A stretch of DNA of 64,000 nt from Streptomyces sp. SAJ15 (GTDB lineage: Bacteria; Actinomycetota; Actinomycetes; Streptomycetales; Streptomycetaceae): the NCBI RefSeq assembly GCF_007595705.1, contig NZ_NISY01000001.1:1178001-1242000 (forward strand). Reading direction: 5' to 3'. The notes under the pieces were generated by a model. That model saw nothing but the letters and a program-made list of their open reading frames with translations. It was not told where the DNA came from and searched no databases. The stretch's first letter is position 1, and every line of letters begins with the position of its first letter. Of this stretch, positions 53,701-62,576 are shown piece by piece. A program made the position numbers and the translations under genes.

Positions 53701-55901
53701 TGGACGGCGCGCAGGCCGGTGCCGAGGCACAGCAGCCGGCCGCAGCGGCGCGGATCGTCCACCGCGGTGCCGAGGAGCACGGCGCGGGCGAGGCCGACGG
53801 AGCCGGTGAGGTCCTCGCCGTCGCGGGTGCGCAGCCAGCGGACCCAGAGCGCCCCGGAGAGGTTCGCGTTCGCGCCGTGCGCCTCCGAGGTCTCCGGCGG
53901 CAGCATCGCCAGCGCCTCCCGGAACAGGGCGACCGCCTGGTCCAGATCGCGCAGGTCGCCGCCGCGGGTGTACCGCGACCAGAGGGCCGTACCCAGGCCG
54001 TCGGCCGCCGCCCCGCGGATCGCGCTCTGCGCGGGGGAGCGCAGCACGGACTCGAACCCGCTGATGGCCCGTTCCAGGTCGGGCAGGCTCCGGGACCGCT
54101 CGTACGCCGCCAGGTGCGACGCGGCCCGTGCCAGTTCGCCGGCCCACGCCACCGCCGGCCCGGCCCGCGGGGCGCCCGGCGCGCCGGCCCCCGGGGGCAC
54201 CGCGCGGCCGCGCCCCGCCTCGATGGCTTGGCGCACCCGCGCGCACCGACCCAGCTCCGCCCGGATCCGCTCGCCCGCCGGATGGCCGGCCGGCAGTGCG
54301 GCCAGCGCCCGCTGGTGGACCTCGACGGCCTCCTCGAGCGCGGCGCGGTGCGAGGTCGACGTGGCGTACCGCAGCAGCGCCGAGCCCAGGTCGGCCAAGC
54401 GCAGCGGGTGCTGCGGCCGCCCGGCCGGCGTGCCGCGCACGGCCGAACGGCACAACAGCACCGCCTCGTCCAGCAGCGCCGGGTCCGGCTCCCGGCGGGT
54501 CCGGCGCAACAGGGCGCGGGCCAGCTCGGACTGCAGTCGGGCGTAACCCGGCGTCCGGGACGGGCACACCGCCAGGCAGCGTCGGTACAGCGCGATGGCC
54601 TCGTCCAACGCCGTCATGTCGCCGGTGCGCTCGAACACCTCCTGGAGGGAGTCCGCCAGGCCGCCCAGATGCCGGCTGTAGCCGGGGTCCTCCGGGGTGG
54701 TCGCGGCGACCGCCGCCCGCCCGGCGTCCACCGCCTCCGCGAGCGTCTCCGGGGCCCCGTCACCCCGATAGCTCAACCGCAGCAGCGTCCCCAGCAGGGT
54801 CAGACTCAGGACGCGCAACGGGTGGTCCGCCATCGCGACCTCGCCGTCACGACGGTGCGAAGGCCATGGCGCCGTGTTCTGCGCCCGCTGGCCGTACAGC
54901 CCCACCGCCAGCCGCCCCATACGGACCGCCCGCGACAGCAACCGCGGATCTCCGGACCGCGCGTAGGCCGCCCGCAGCCGATCGGCCGAGCCCAGCGGAT
55001 CGGCGGGATCGACCCCACGGACGGCCAGGGCCGGATCGACCGCCGCCACCACGGCCGACCCTGACGCCGACGCCGACACCGGTCCTGACGCCGACGCCGA
55101 CACTGGCCCTGACTCCGACACCGGTCCTGACCCCGACTCCGACCCCGGCCCTGGCGCCGACGCCGACATCGATCCGGCCCCGGACATCGATCCGGCCCCG
55201 GACATCGATCCGGACCCGGACCCGGACCCGGAGCCGGGCCCGGCCCCCTCGTTCACGGTGACGGACTCCGTCCCGCCGCCCGCCACCGCCCGGGTGAGCT
55301 GGACGCCGGCCGGTACCGGTTCCGCCCCCGCGCCGTGCGGCGGCCCGGCGACCCTCCGCTCGGTGACGCCCTCCCTGAGCCGTTCCGGCCCGCCGGAGGG
55401 GCCGTACCCGCCGTCCGCGCGAGGCTCGGTCCACCCGAACGGCTCAGCGGACCTGCCCGAGTCGGGCAAGGGCTCGGTGACGGAGGGCGGGGCGGGGGTT
55501 TGGAGCGCGTATCCGGGCTCGACGTAAGGGGCCGCTCGCTCGAACGGCCCAGCCGGGGAGACCCGCTCGAACGGCCCAGCCGCGGAGAAAAGGCACGCGG
55601 GATCCCGCTCCGCGCCCCCGAGACCCCCGGCGCCCAGCGTGTCCCACCCCGCATCCGAGCCCGCGTCGCCCCCCGCGCCCAGCGCTGACGGGCTCGCTGA
55701 CACACCCGCCGCGGCGCCCGTCGCCCCGCCCTCACCACCGCCCTCGCCCAGCGGCGCCAACGGTCCCGGTCCTCGGTCGTTCGGGTCCCCGCGGCCGGGT
55801 GGCTCGGAGTGCCGTACGGCGGCATCCAGCCGTCCGCGCTCCGCCTTCCGTCGGCGTCCGTGGCGACCGGACGCCTTGAAACCAGGCCAGTGTCTCGCCA
55901 T
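50718..55901 (-). CDS. giant TPR-repeat CHAT-domain protein
   Basis: A 1727-residue protein. After a ~330-residue low-complexity Gly/Ser/Pro/Glu leader (including GSMSGAGSMSGAGSMS) come many TPR-like helix pairs (ALDEAIALYRRCLA, ALEEAVEVHQRALA, DLDQAVALFREALA), a second low-complexity insert, further TPRs and a C-terminal CHAT domain. CHAT peptidases use His and Cys. The Cys is present in FLSACETA (C1637), but the His site in HFACRA is Arg1586 where CH is expected. The first His (1582) stays. It could be an inactive relative or use another base. ATG 55901 has a GGGGGG site; the frame is open to 56153. Confidence 0.85.
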   Translation of the reverse strand: MARHWPGFKASGRHGRRRKAERGRLDAAVRHSEPPGRGDPNDRGPGPLAPLGEGGGEGGATGAAAGVSASPSALGAGGDAGSDAGWDTLGAGGLGGAERDPACLFSAAGPFERVSPAGPFERAAPYVEPGYALQTPAPPSVTEPLPDSGRSAEPFGWTEPRADGGYGPSGGPERLREGVTERRVAGPPHGAGAEPVPAGVQLTRAVAGGGTESVTVNEGAGPGSGSGSGSGSMSGAGSMSGAGSMSASAPGPGSESGSGPVSESGPVSASASGPVSASASGSAVVAAVDPALAVRGVDPADPLGSADRLRAAYARSGDPRLLSRAVRMGRLAVGLYGQRAQNTAPWPSHRRDGEVAMADHPLRVLSLTLLGTLLRLSYRGDGAPETLAEAVDAGRAAVAATTPEDPGYSRHLGGLADSLQEVFERTGDMTALDEAIALYRRCLAVCPSRTPGYARLQSELARALLRRTRREPDPALLDEAVLLCRSAVRGTPAGRPQHPLRLADLGSALLRYATSTSHRAALEEAVEVHQRALAALPAGHPAGERIRAELGRCARVRQAIEAGRGRAVPPGAGAPGAPRAGPAVAWAGELARAASHLAAYERSRSLPDLERAISGFESVLRSPAQSAIRGAAADGLGTALWSRYTRGGDLRDLDQAVALFREALAMLPPETSEAHGANANLSGALWVRWLRTRDGEDLTGSVGLARAVLLGTAVDDPRRCGRLLCLGTGLRAVHQHFGDPAALVDAVRTLRQAVAAAPDDGDARARSRAELAEALRLWARTAAVPARQGHVHRPSPHAATPHGGATAADWPGGADWPGGPAGGVGGIGGGGGGAARPTGDRGPTGVPGVGPPGATAAAWDERHPTGGGPQHAAGWRPAGSDGSWPDHPAGAGSHPSAPGPDHPVGAGSDEAAGSGSDDTAEGGSDDMAGGRSRVGVAAALAEAVDLGRAALALTPPDQTVYPYLEAGLSRSLSQRYRAGGDPYDLAEAAAAARRAVEATAPGHPHRPERLTAFTGVLRLVYEARRDGQALGALLRVAEEAARTVPVGHALRAAAVCAYADALAVRGAVEHDLDATLAAESGYREVAEDALAAIGERVAAARSWAECAYAVGGAERAMRAYEVAVELLPRMAARRAEPERASARPSPRAGRPNLARPADPMNRVDPMNRMDPTNRAGPAGLASRAAACAIELGDPWRAVQLLELGRGVTLAHALDAPAPHADLWESHPGLAHRLLRLREALDRPAEPDGPGLAGCAAGLENGGAGAAARLEDRHALVEEWARLTDRIRRTPGFAGFQLPPDVAELRATAERLGGPVVIVNVSETRCDALLLDGGEPRIVPLPGLLLPELLDRSADFAAAVRAEAEDEVFRVLEWLWEAVAEPVLTALGLTGRQQRRPSRRERGVERPLPRLWWIPTGPLTALPLHAAGRRTAPGGRADGVLDRAVSSYAPTLGALARTPAAAPRPASGGGAVEPLVIAVPGGTSGRGEIGWIGGPDGMTARNTPAGSVRSAVSDATGVSGVPSPLSGVTGGTMSDPSGRPGLPRVRREAAALTGRLPGTRVLTGERARREVVLETLHRHRWVHFACRAVSDPDDPSAGRVLLYGAEASGGHDPRPLTVADIARLRLGDEAELAFLSACETARAGETPGAEPLHLTGALRLAGYAHVVGTLWVADDAVATGLADDFYAALGDPASARNAARALHRAVRGAREAHPTAPTRWAAHIHVGA

Positions 55902-56099
55902 GCGCAGCACCCCCCTGCACGGCACGGAGTGTCGTCCCCGGGCGAGTGTGGCAGCAGTCGGCCGCCTGGGTGGGCGAATCGGACTTCTGGTCGAAACGGC
56001 CGTAGCGTTCCGGACAACTGAGCGGCCCGAGAGCCCCCGGTGAGTGTCCGAGGGCGGCCCCGTCCCGCAGCGCGGCGCCGCGAGGGCTGGTACACAATT

Positions 56100-56110
56100 C
56101 CCGTATCGGG
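56100..56110. promoter_or_regulatory. dyad in the divergent gap before the acyl-CoA dehydrogenase gene
   Basis: CCCGTATCGGG is a 4-bp inverted repeat about TAT, flanked by GTACA on both sides (56090 and 56110 region). It lies 74 nt upstream of the acyl-CoA dehydrogenase ATG in the 282-nt divergent gap, a plausible operator. Confidence 0.35.
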
Positions 56111-56183
56111 TACATACGCAGCAGTAGCACCGGTCGGTAGATGACCGGCCCAACTACCCCGACTCCGCGGCGAGGTGAGCCTC

Positions 56184-58148
56184 ATGACCGCTCGTACGAT
56201 CCCCGAAGACACCCCCGTACCTCCCGTACGCAGCGTCTCCGAGCGTGAGGCGCGCCAGGTCGCCGAGGCCGCCCGGGAGCAGGCGTGGCGGAAGCCGAGC
56301 TTCGCCAAGGAACTGTTCCTCGGCCGCTTCCGGCTCGACCTGATCCACCCGCATCCGAGCCCCGCCCCCGACGACGTCCGGCGCGGCGAGGAGTTCCTCG
56401 CCAAGCTGCGGGACTTCTGCGAGACCCGGATCGACCCGGTGCGGATCGAGCGTGAGGCGCGGATCCCGGACGAGACCATCGAGGGGCTCAAGGAGCTCGG
56501 CGCCCTCGGGATGAAGATCGACACCAAGTACGGCGGCCTGGGGCTCACCCAGGTGTACTACAACAAGGCACTCGCCCTGGTCGGCTCCGTCAGCCCCGCC
56601 ATCGGCGCGCTGCTCTCCGCCCACCAGTCGATCGGCGTACCGCAGCCGCTCAAGCAGTTCGGCACGCAGGAGCAGAAGGAGACCTACCTCCCGCGCTGCG
56701 CCCGCACCGACATCTCGGCCTTCCTGCTGACCGAGCCGGACGTCGGCTCGGACCCGGCCCGGCTGGCCACGGTGGCCGTCCCCGACGGCGAGGACGGCTA
56801 CATCCTGGACGGCGTGAAGCTGTGGACGACCAACGGCGTGGTCGCCGACCTGCTGGTGGTCATGGCACGGGTGCCCACCTCCGAGGGCCACAGGGGCGGC
56901 ATCACCGCCTTCGTCGTCGAGGCGGACTCCGAAGGCGTCACGGTGGAGAACCGCAACGCCTTCATGGGGCTGCGCGGCATCGAGAACGGCGTCACCCGGT
57001 TCCACCGGGTCAAGGTCCCCGCGGCCAACCGCATCGGGCCCGAGGGCGCCGGCCTGAAGATCGCGCTGACCACCCTCAACACCGGCCGGCTCTCCCTGCC
57101 CGCCATGTGCGCGGGCGCCGGCAAGTGGTGCCTGAAGATCGCCCGCGAGTGGTCGGCCGCCCGCGAGCAGTGGGGCAAGCCGATCGCCCGACACGAGGCC
57201 GTCGGCGCCAAGATCTCCTTCATCGCGGCGACCACCTTCGCCCTGGAGGCCGTCCTCGACCTCGCCTCCCAGATGGCCGACGAGGACCGCAACGACATCC
57301 GCATCGAGGCCGCGCTGGCCAAGCTGTACGGCAGCGAGCTGGCCTGGCGGATGGCGGACGAGCTGGTGCAGATCCGCGGCGGGCGCGGCTTCGAGACCGC
57401 CGCCTCGCTGGCCGCCCGCGGCGAACGGGCCGTCCCGGCCGAGCAGATGCTGCGCGACATGCGCATCAACCGGATCTTCGAGGGCTCCACCGAGATCATG
57501 CACCTGCTGATCGCCCGGGAGGCCGTCGACGCCCATCTGTCCGTCGCCGGCGATCTGATCGACCCCGACAAGTCGTTCGCGGAGAAGCGCCGAGCGGTCG
57601 CCAAGGCCGGCGGCTTCTACGCCCGCTGGCTGCCCGGCCTGGTCACCGGCCCCGGCCAGCTGCCCCGCGCGTACGCCGAGTTCAACCCGGCCGGCCACCG
57701 CGACCTCTCCGGCCATCTGCGCTACGTCGAGCGCTCCGCCCGTAAGCTCGCCCGCTCCACCTTCTACGCCATGTCGCGCTGGCAGGGCCGGATGGAGACC
57801 AAACAGGGCTTCCTCGGCCGCATCGTGGACATCGGCGCCGAGCTGTTCGCGATGAGCGCCGCCTGCGTGCGGGCCGAGAAGCTGCGCGGCGAGGGCGACC
57901 ACGGCACGGAGGCGTACCAACTCGCGGACGTCTTCTGCCGACAGGCCCGGATCCGCGCGGACGAGCTGTTCGCACGACTGTGGACCAACACCGACGACCT
58001 CGACCGCACGATCGTCGCCGGTGTGATGTCCGGCTCCTACGGGTGGCTGGAGGAGGGCGTCCTCGACCCCAGCGACGACGGCCCCTGGATCGCCGACGCC
58101 ACCCCCGGCCCGTCTCGAAAGGACAACGTGCACCGCCCCTTCCGCTGA
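56184..58148 (+). CDS. large acyl-CoA dehydrogenase family protein
   Basis: A 654-residue flavoenzyme. LTEPDVGSDPARL (FAD/substrate), AREQWGKPIARHEAVGAK, RGGRGFETAASLAARGERAVP and FEGSTEIMHLLIAREAVD (catalytic Glu region) are all present. Members of this length (about 250 residues beyond the usual 380) carry an extra C-terminal helical domain. It would oxidise an acyl-CoA with an electron-transfer flavoprotein; the chain length is unknown. ATG 56184 follows GAGGTGAG. Confidence 0.9.
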   Translation: MTARTIPEDTPVPPVRSVSEREARQVAEAAREQAWRKPSFAKELFLGRFRLDLIHPHPSPAPDDVRRGEEFLAKLRDFCETRIDPVRIEREARIPDETIEGLKELGALGMKIDTKYGGLGLTQVYYNKALALVGSVSPAIGALLSAHQSIGVPQPLKQFGTQEQKETYLPRCARTDISAFLLTEPDVGSDPARLATVAVPDGEDGYILDGVKLWTTNGVVADLLVVMARVPTSEGHRGGITAFVVEADSEGVTVENRNAFMGLRGIENGVTRFHRVKVPAANRIGPEGAGLKIALTTLNTGRLSLPAMCAGAGKWCLKIAREWSAAREQWGKPIARHEAVGAKISFIAATTFALEAVLDLASQMADEDRNDIRIEAALAKLYGSELAWRMADELVQIRGGRGFETAASLAARGERAVPAEQMLRDMRINRIFEGSTEIMHLLIAREAVDAHLSVAGDLIDPDKSFAEKRRAVAKAGGFYARWLPGLVTGPGQLPRAYAEFNPAGHRDLSGHLRYVERSARKLARSTFYAMSRWQGRMETKQGFLGRIVDIGAELFAMSAACVRAEKLRGEGDHGTEAYQLADVFCRQARIRADELFARLWTNTDDLDRTIVAGVMSGSYGWLEEGVLDPSDDGPWIADATPGPSRKDNVHRPFR

Positions 58149-58150
58149 GC

Positions 58151-58282
58151 GCGCCCCCCTTTTCAGGGCTCGGTTCGCCTCCGGGCGCTGTGAGCGGCTG
58201 CCGACACTCGACCGTGCGCCCCCTTTTTTTGAGGGCTCGGTTCGCCTCCGGGCGCTCTCAGCGACTGCCGACACTCGACCGT
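58151..58282. repeat. tandem duplication of a ~66-nt block between acyl-CoA dehydrogenase and dxr
   Basis: Copies at 58151-58215 and 58216-58282 share GCGCCCCC...TTTT, GGGCTCGGTTCGCCTCCGGG, and GCTGCCGACACTCGACCGTG or near it; T7 in copy 2 and T4 in copy 1. The 444-nt gap 58149-58592 has no gene; the remainder holds further GC-rich palindromic words such as GTGGGGCGGGCCCCAC (58390-58405). Confidence 0.75.
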
Positions 58283-58592
58283 GCTCGCCTGCTCGTTCCT
58301 CACAGGCTCCGCGCGCTCTCCCTTTCGGCAGCCGCGCGCCCTTCGGCTCACTCGCCGGTCCGTACGTGGCCGGAGTACGCGCGGGGCCGTGGGGCGGGCC
58401 CCACGGGCCGAACGCGCGCGGGGCCCATGAGGCCGGCCCCACGGGGCCGGATCGCGTACGCGGTCGCAGGGCCTCGGCTCATTCGCCGGTGCGTGCGGGG
58501 CCGGTCGCCGGACTCTCGGCGGCCGGTCCGACAACGCGGACCCCGGGGGTGCCCTTGCTCGAGCCACCAGCGCGACCGGACACAATGGGGGG

Positions 58593-59906
58593 ATGACGGA
58601 CTCCCTGGCTGACCCGCACCTCCGCTTCCCGGCGGCCACCGCCGCCGACGGAGCCCCCCGCGACATCGTGATCCTGGGCTCCACCGGATCGATCGGCACC
58701 CAGGCCATCGACGTGGTGCTGCGCAACCCCGACCGCTTCCGCGTGACCGCACTCTCCGCCGCCGGCGGCCGGGTCGAGCTGCTCGCGGAGCAGGCCCGCA
58801 AGCTTCGGGTGGGCACCGTCGCGGTCTCCCAGGCGGACAAGGTGCCCGCGCTGCGGGAGGCACTGGCCGCCGCGTACGGGCCCGGCGAGCCGCTGCCCGA
58901 GATCCTGGCCGGGCCCGACGCCGCCACCGAGCTGGCCGCCTCCCCGTGCCACTCCGTGCTCAACGGCATCACCGGCTCCATCGGCCTTGCCCCCACTCTG
59001 GCCGCCCTGGAGGCGGGCCGGGTGCTGGTGCTGGCCAACAAGGAGTCGCTGATCGTCGGTGGGCCGCTGGTCAAGGCGGTCGCCAAGCCCGGCCAGATCG
59101 TGCCGGTCGACTCCGAGCACTCCGCGCTCTTCCAGGCGCTGCTGGGCGGCACCCGCCAGGAGGTCCGCAAGCTGGTGGTCACCGCCTCCGGCGGCCCCTT
59201 CAGAGGCCGGTCGAAGCACGAGCTGACCCAGGTCACCCCCGAGCAGGCGCTGGCACACCCCACCTGGGCCATGGGCCCGGTCGTCACGATCAACTCCGCG
59301 ACGCTGGTCAACAAGGGCCTGGAGGTGATCGAGGCGCACCTGCTCTTCGACATCCCCTTCGACCGCATCGAGGTCGTCGTCCACCCGCAGTCCTACATCC
59401 ACTCGATGGTCGAGTTCACCGACGGCTCCACGCTCGCCCAGGTGAGCCCGCCCGACATGCGGATGCCGATCGCGCTGGGTCTCGGCTGGCCGGAGCGGGT
59501 CCCGGACGCGGCCCCCGGCTGCGACTGGACCAAGGCCGCCAGCTGGGAGTTCTTCCCGCTCGACGACGAGGCGTTCCCCTCGGTCAAGCTGGCCCGGCAC
59601 GTCGGCACCCTGGGCGGGACCGCGCCGGCCGTCTTCAACGCCGCGAACGAGGAGTGTGTCGACGCGTTCCTGGCGCGCAAGCTGCCCTTCAATGGCATTG
59701 TCGATACGGTCGCGGAAGTGGTGGCCGAGGGCTTGGCATCCGGAGTCGTGAAAATGAGCCAAGGCGGAGCGAGCGGGACACCCGCCGCGGGAACCCGGCT
59801 GACCGTCGCGGACGTCCTGGAAGCGGAGACGTGGGCCCGCGCCCGCGCCCGTGAACTGGCCGCTCGTGCGGCGAAGGCCACGTCGACCCCGGAGGCTCGC
59901 GTATGA
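58593..59906 (+). CDS. dxr: 1-deoxy-D-xylulose-5-phosphate reductoisomerase
   Basis: A 437-residue MEP-pathway enzyme that turns DXP into MEP using NADPH. Motifs: nucleotide fold [18 protein letters not shown], catalytic loop [34 protein letters not shown] in parts, [12 protein letters not shown]. All residues expected of the active site region are in place. ATG 58593 is preceded by GGGGG. The stop overlaps the next start (ATGA), so dxr, the site-2 protease and ispG form an operon-like row. Confidence 0.96.
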   Translation: MTDSLADPHLRFPAATAADGAPRDIVILGSTGSIGTQAIDVVLRNPDRFRVTALSAAGGRVELLAEQARKLRVGTVAVSQADKVPALREALAAAYGPGEPLPEILAGPDAATELAASPCHSVLNGITGSIGLAPTLAALEAGRVLVLANKESLIVGGPLVKAVAKPGQIVPVDSEHSALFQALLGGTRQEVRKLVVTASGGPFRGRSKHELTQVTPEQALAHPTWAMGPVVTINSATLVNKGLEVIEAHLLFDIPFDRIEVVVHPQSYIHSMVEFTDGSTLAQVSPPDMRMPIALGLGWPERVPDAAPGCDWTKAASWEFFPLDDEAFPSVKLARHVGTLGGTAPAVFNAANEECVDAFLARKLPFNGIVDTVAEVVAEGLASGVVKMSQGGASGTPAAGTRLTVADVLEAETWARARARELAARAAKATSTPEARV

Positions 59907-61207
59907 CGGCACTGATGACCGTCCTCGGCATAGTCGTATTCGTCCTCGGACTCCTGTTCTCCATCGCCTGGCACGAGCTCGGCCACCTCTCCACGGCCAA
60001 GCTCTTCGGCATCCGGGTGCCGCAGTACATGGTCGGCTTCGGGCCGACGATCTTCTCCCGGCGGAAGGGCGAGACGGAGTACGGGATCAAGGCCATCCCG
60101 CTCGGCGGCTACATCCGCATGATCGGGATGTTCCCGCCCGGTGACGACGGCAAGATCGTCGCGCGCTCCACCTCGCCGTGGCGCGGCATGATCGAGGACG
60201 CCAGGTCGGCCGCCTACGAGGAGCTCAAGCCCGGCGACGAGACGCGGCTGTTCTACACGCGCAAGCCGTGGAAGCGCGTCATCGTGATGTTCGCCGGTCC
60301 CTTCATGAACCTGGTCCTGGCCGTCGTGATCTTCCTCGGCGTGATGATGACCTTCGGGATCAACACGCAGACGACCACGGTCGGCTCGGTCAACAAGTGC
60401 GTGGTCGCGGCCTCCGCCAAGGACACCGACAAGTGCCCCGCGGGCGCCAAGGACTCCCCGGCCAAGGCCGCCGGCCTGCGCGCCGGCGACAAGATCGTCG
60501 CCTTCAACGGGCACCCGACCCCCGACTGGTCCACCCTCCAGCAGAACATCCGCAAGACCATCGGCCCGGCCACGATCACCGTCGAGCGCGACGGCGAGCG
60601 CAAGGAACTGCACGCCAACCTCATCCAGAACGAGGTGGCCGAGACCGACGGCAAGGGCGGCTACGTCGAGGGCAGCTACGTCAAGGCCGGCTTCCTCGGC
60701 TTCGCCCCGGCCAACGGCGTCGTCAAGCAGTCCTTCGGCGAGTCCGTCGACCGCATGGGCACCATGGTCGAGGACGGCGTCGACTCGCTGATCTCGCTCC
60801 CCTCCAAGGTCCCCGACCTCTGGGACGCGGCCTTCGGCGGCGGGGAGCGCAAGGCGGACTCCCCGATGGGCGTCGTCGGCGCGGCACGGGTCGGCGGCGA
60901 GATCCCACAGCTGGACATCCCGGCCTCCCAGCAGGTCGCGATGATGCTCTTCCTGCTGGCGGGCTTCAACCTCTCCCTCTTCCTGTTCAACATGCTGCCG
61001 CTGCTGCCGCTGGACGGCGGGCACATCGCGGGCGCGGTGTGGGAGTCGATCCGCCGGCATGTGGCACGGCTGGTGCGGCGGCCCGACCCGGGACCCTTCG
61101 ACGTGGCCAAGCTCATGCCGGTCGCCTACGTCGTCGCCGGGATCTTCATCTGCTTCACCCTCCTGGTGCTGATAGCGGATGTGGTGAATCCGGTACGGAT
61201 CAGCTGA
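59903..61207 (+). CDS. RseP-like site-2 intramembrane metalloprotease
   Basis: A 434-residue M50 protease. The first helix bears the zinc motif HELGH (residues 24-28), and [11 protein letters not shown] near the C terminus gives the Asp ligand. A PDZ-like domain ([20 protein letters not shown]) lies between, and the last helix is [20 protein letters not shown] in part. In related systems it cuts anti-sigma factors or signal peptides in the membrane. ATGA overlap with dxr means cotranslation. Confidence 0.93.
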   Translation: MTALMTVLGIVVFVLGLLFSIAWHELGHLSTAKLFGIRVPQYMVGFGPTIFSRRKGETEYGIKAIPLGGYIRMIGMFPPGDDGKIVARSTSPWRGMIEDARSAAYEELKPGDETRLFYTRKPWKRVIVMFAGPFMNLVLAVVIFLGVMMTFGINTQTTTVGSVNKCVVAASAKDTDKCPAGAKDSPAKAAGLRAGDKIVAFNGHPTPDWSTLQQNIRKTIGPATITVERDGERKELHANLIQNEVAETDGKGGYVEGSYVKAGFLGFAPANGVVKQSFGESVDRMGTMVEDGVDSLISLPSKVPDLWDAAFGGGERKADSPMGVVGAARVGGEIPQLDIPASQQVAMMLFLLAGFNLSLFLFNMLPLLPLDGGHIAGAVWESIRRHVARLVRRPDPGPFDVAKLMPVAYVVAGIFICFTLLVLIADVVNPVRIS

Positions 61208-61234
61208 GCACGCGCCCTTCACCGGAAGGACGTA

Positions 61235-61267
61235 CGGCGGTCGGGCGGCCTGCACGCCCGGCCGCCG
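61235..61267 (+). terminator. GC hairpin between the site-2 protease gene and ispG
   Basis: A 13-bp stem (61235-61247 with 61255-61267, one T-G wobble), loop GCCTGCA, 28 nt past the protease gene stop and 116 nt before the ispG start. No T run follows. It may partly separate ispG from the upstream genes. Confidence 0.6.
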
Positions 61268-61382
61268 ACGTGTGTCCGGGGGCGGGGGCGCGATGTGCTC
61301 GGCGGTCTGGCGGTGCCGTAACCTCGAAGCCTGGAGCCCGCCGATCTCGGGACCTTGATCCATACCTTGGGGTTGCCGCAAC

Positions 61383-62133
61383 ATGACCGCGATTTCGCTC
61401 GGAATGCCTTCCGTACCGACCAAGCTCGCCGACCGCCGTGTGAGCCGCAAGATCCAGGTCGGGTCGGTGGCCGTGGGTGGCGACGCGCCGGTGTCGGTGC
61501 AGTCCATGACGACGACGGTCACGGCGGACATCGGTGCGACGTTGCAGCAGATCGCGGAGCTGACGGCCTCGGGTTGTCAGATCGTGCGGGTGGCCTGCCC
61601 CTCGCAGGATGACGCGGACGCGTTGCCGGTGATCGCGAGGAAGTCGCAGATCCCGGTGATCGCGGGCGGTGGCCTTCGGTGCCCTGCTCTCGGAGGGCAT
61701 CGGCGACACCATCCGGGTCTCCCTCTCCGCCCCGCCGGCGGAGGAGGTCAAGGTCGGCATCCAGATCCTGGAGTCGCTCAACCTGCGCCAGCGTCGACTG
61801 GAGATCGTCTCCTGCCCCTCCTGCGGCCGCGCCCAGGTGGATGTCTACAAGCTGGCGGATCAGGTGACCGCGGGTCTTGAGGGGATGGAGGTGCCGTTGC
61901 GGGTGGCGGTGATGGGCTGTGTCGTGAACGGTCCCGGCGAGGCTCGGGAGGCCGACCTCGGTGTGGCCTCGGGCAACGGCAAGGGGCAGATCTTCGTGAA
62001 GGGCGAGGTGATCAAGACGGTACCCGAGTCGAAGATCGTCGAGACCCTCATCGAAGAGGCCATGAAGCTCGCCGAGCAGATGGAGCAGGACGGCACCCCC
62101 TCGGGCGAGCCCCAGGTCTCCGTAGCCGGCTGA
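61383..62133 (+). pseudogene. ispG: ispG (gcpE) broken by internal deletion and frameshift
   Basis: ispG makes HMBPP from MEcPP with a 4Fe-4S cluster. Here codons 1-94 (to IPVIA, about 61664) match the IspG N terminus ([29 protein letters not shown]). Another frame from about 61669 begins [12 protein letters not shown] and runs to 62133 with [11 protein letters not shown] and CVVNGPGEA. The intervening TIM-barrel part (roughly 135-140 residues by family length of ~385) is missing, and the frame shifts by one. Short GCGG homology is at the joint. All three cluster Cys survive but cannot be made in phase. Start ATG 61383 has no strong ribosome site. Confidence 0.88.
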
Positions 62134-62320
62134 ACGCCAGAGCCACCCACCCGACGGAAGTCAGCGGGAACCAGGGCAGGCATCCGCCCCTCTTCCCAAA
62201 GCCGGAAGACGCAGCGGGCGAGACCGTCAGACGACGGACGGCAGCAGGGCCCAGGGCAGCCTCTCCCCTCCTCGGCCAGCCGGGAGACGGCGGGAGGGGG
62301 CGGGGCCGCAGGGGCAGGGA

Positions 62321-62407
62321 GGTCCGGGACGCTTCCGTATATTTGTGGGCAAAGAGCGAGAGCGCCGCGTGTTGGGTTACTTGCCCGTAAATATACGGTC
62401 CCGGACC
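62321..62407 (+). other. 27-bp hairpin with an A/T-rich stem
   Basis: Arms 62321-62329 with 62399-62407 (9 bp) and 62335-62352 with 62381-62398 (18 bp, two G-T pairs) fold round a 28-nt loop, with a 5-nt bulge (CGCTT). The inner stem includes TATATTT/AAATATA, most unusual at this GC content. It lies in the 443-nt gap 62134-62576 after the broken ispG. I see no gene there; a small ORF-free element, MITE-like remnant or regulatory stem is possible. Confidence 0.75.
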
Positions 62408-62576
62408 CCTGGCCCGGAGGCCCCGTCCCCGGCCCCCACACACAGCCCCGGCCCCGCACACACGGCTCCGCGAACGTCCCATACGCGCCGGACACCCGCG
62501 CAAACGCCCGAGGTACAGTTCGTGAGATCGAGTCCCCCGGCCCCCGTGGCCCCGCAACGGTGAGGCAGACCGACAC

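Noticed and set aside
51805..54567. 920-residue minus-strand frame overlapping the CHAT gene
   Set aside because: Arg/Gly/Pro-rich out-of-frame reading of the same strand; the CHAT/TPR frame has clear domains.
56154..58442. 762-residue minus-strand frame opposite the acyl-CoA dehydrogenase
   Set aside because: Mirror of a well-supported gene; no domain.
62345..62563. 72-residue plus-strand ORF in the gap before the acetyltransferase
   Set aside because: Pro/Ser/Thr-rich, no ribosome site or homologous motif, and it runs through one arm of the hairpin.
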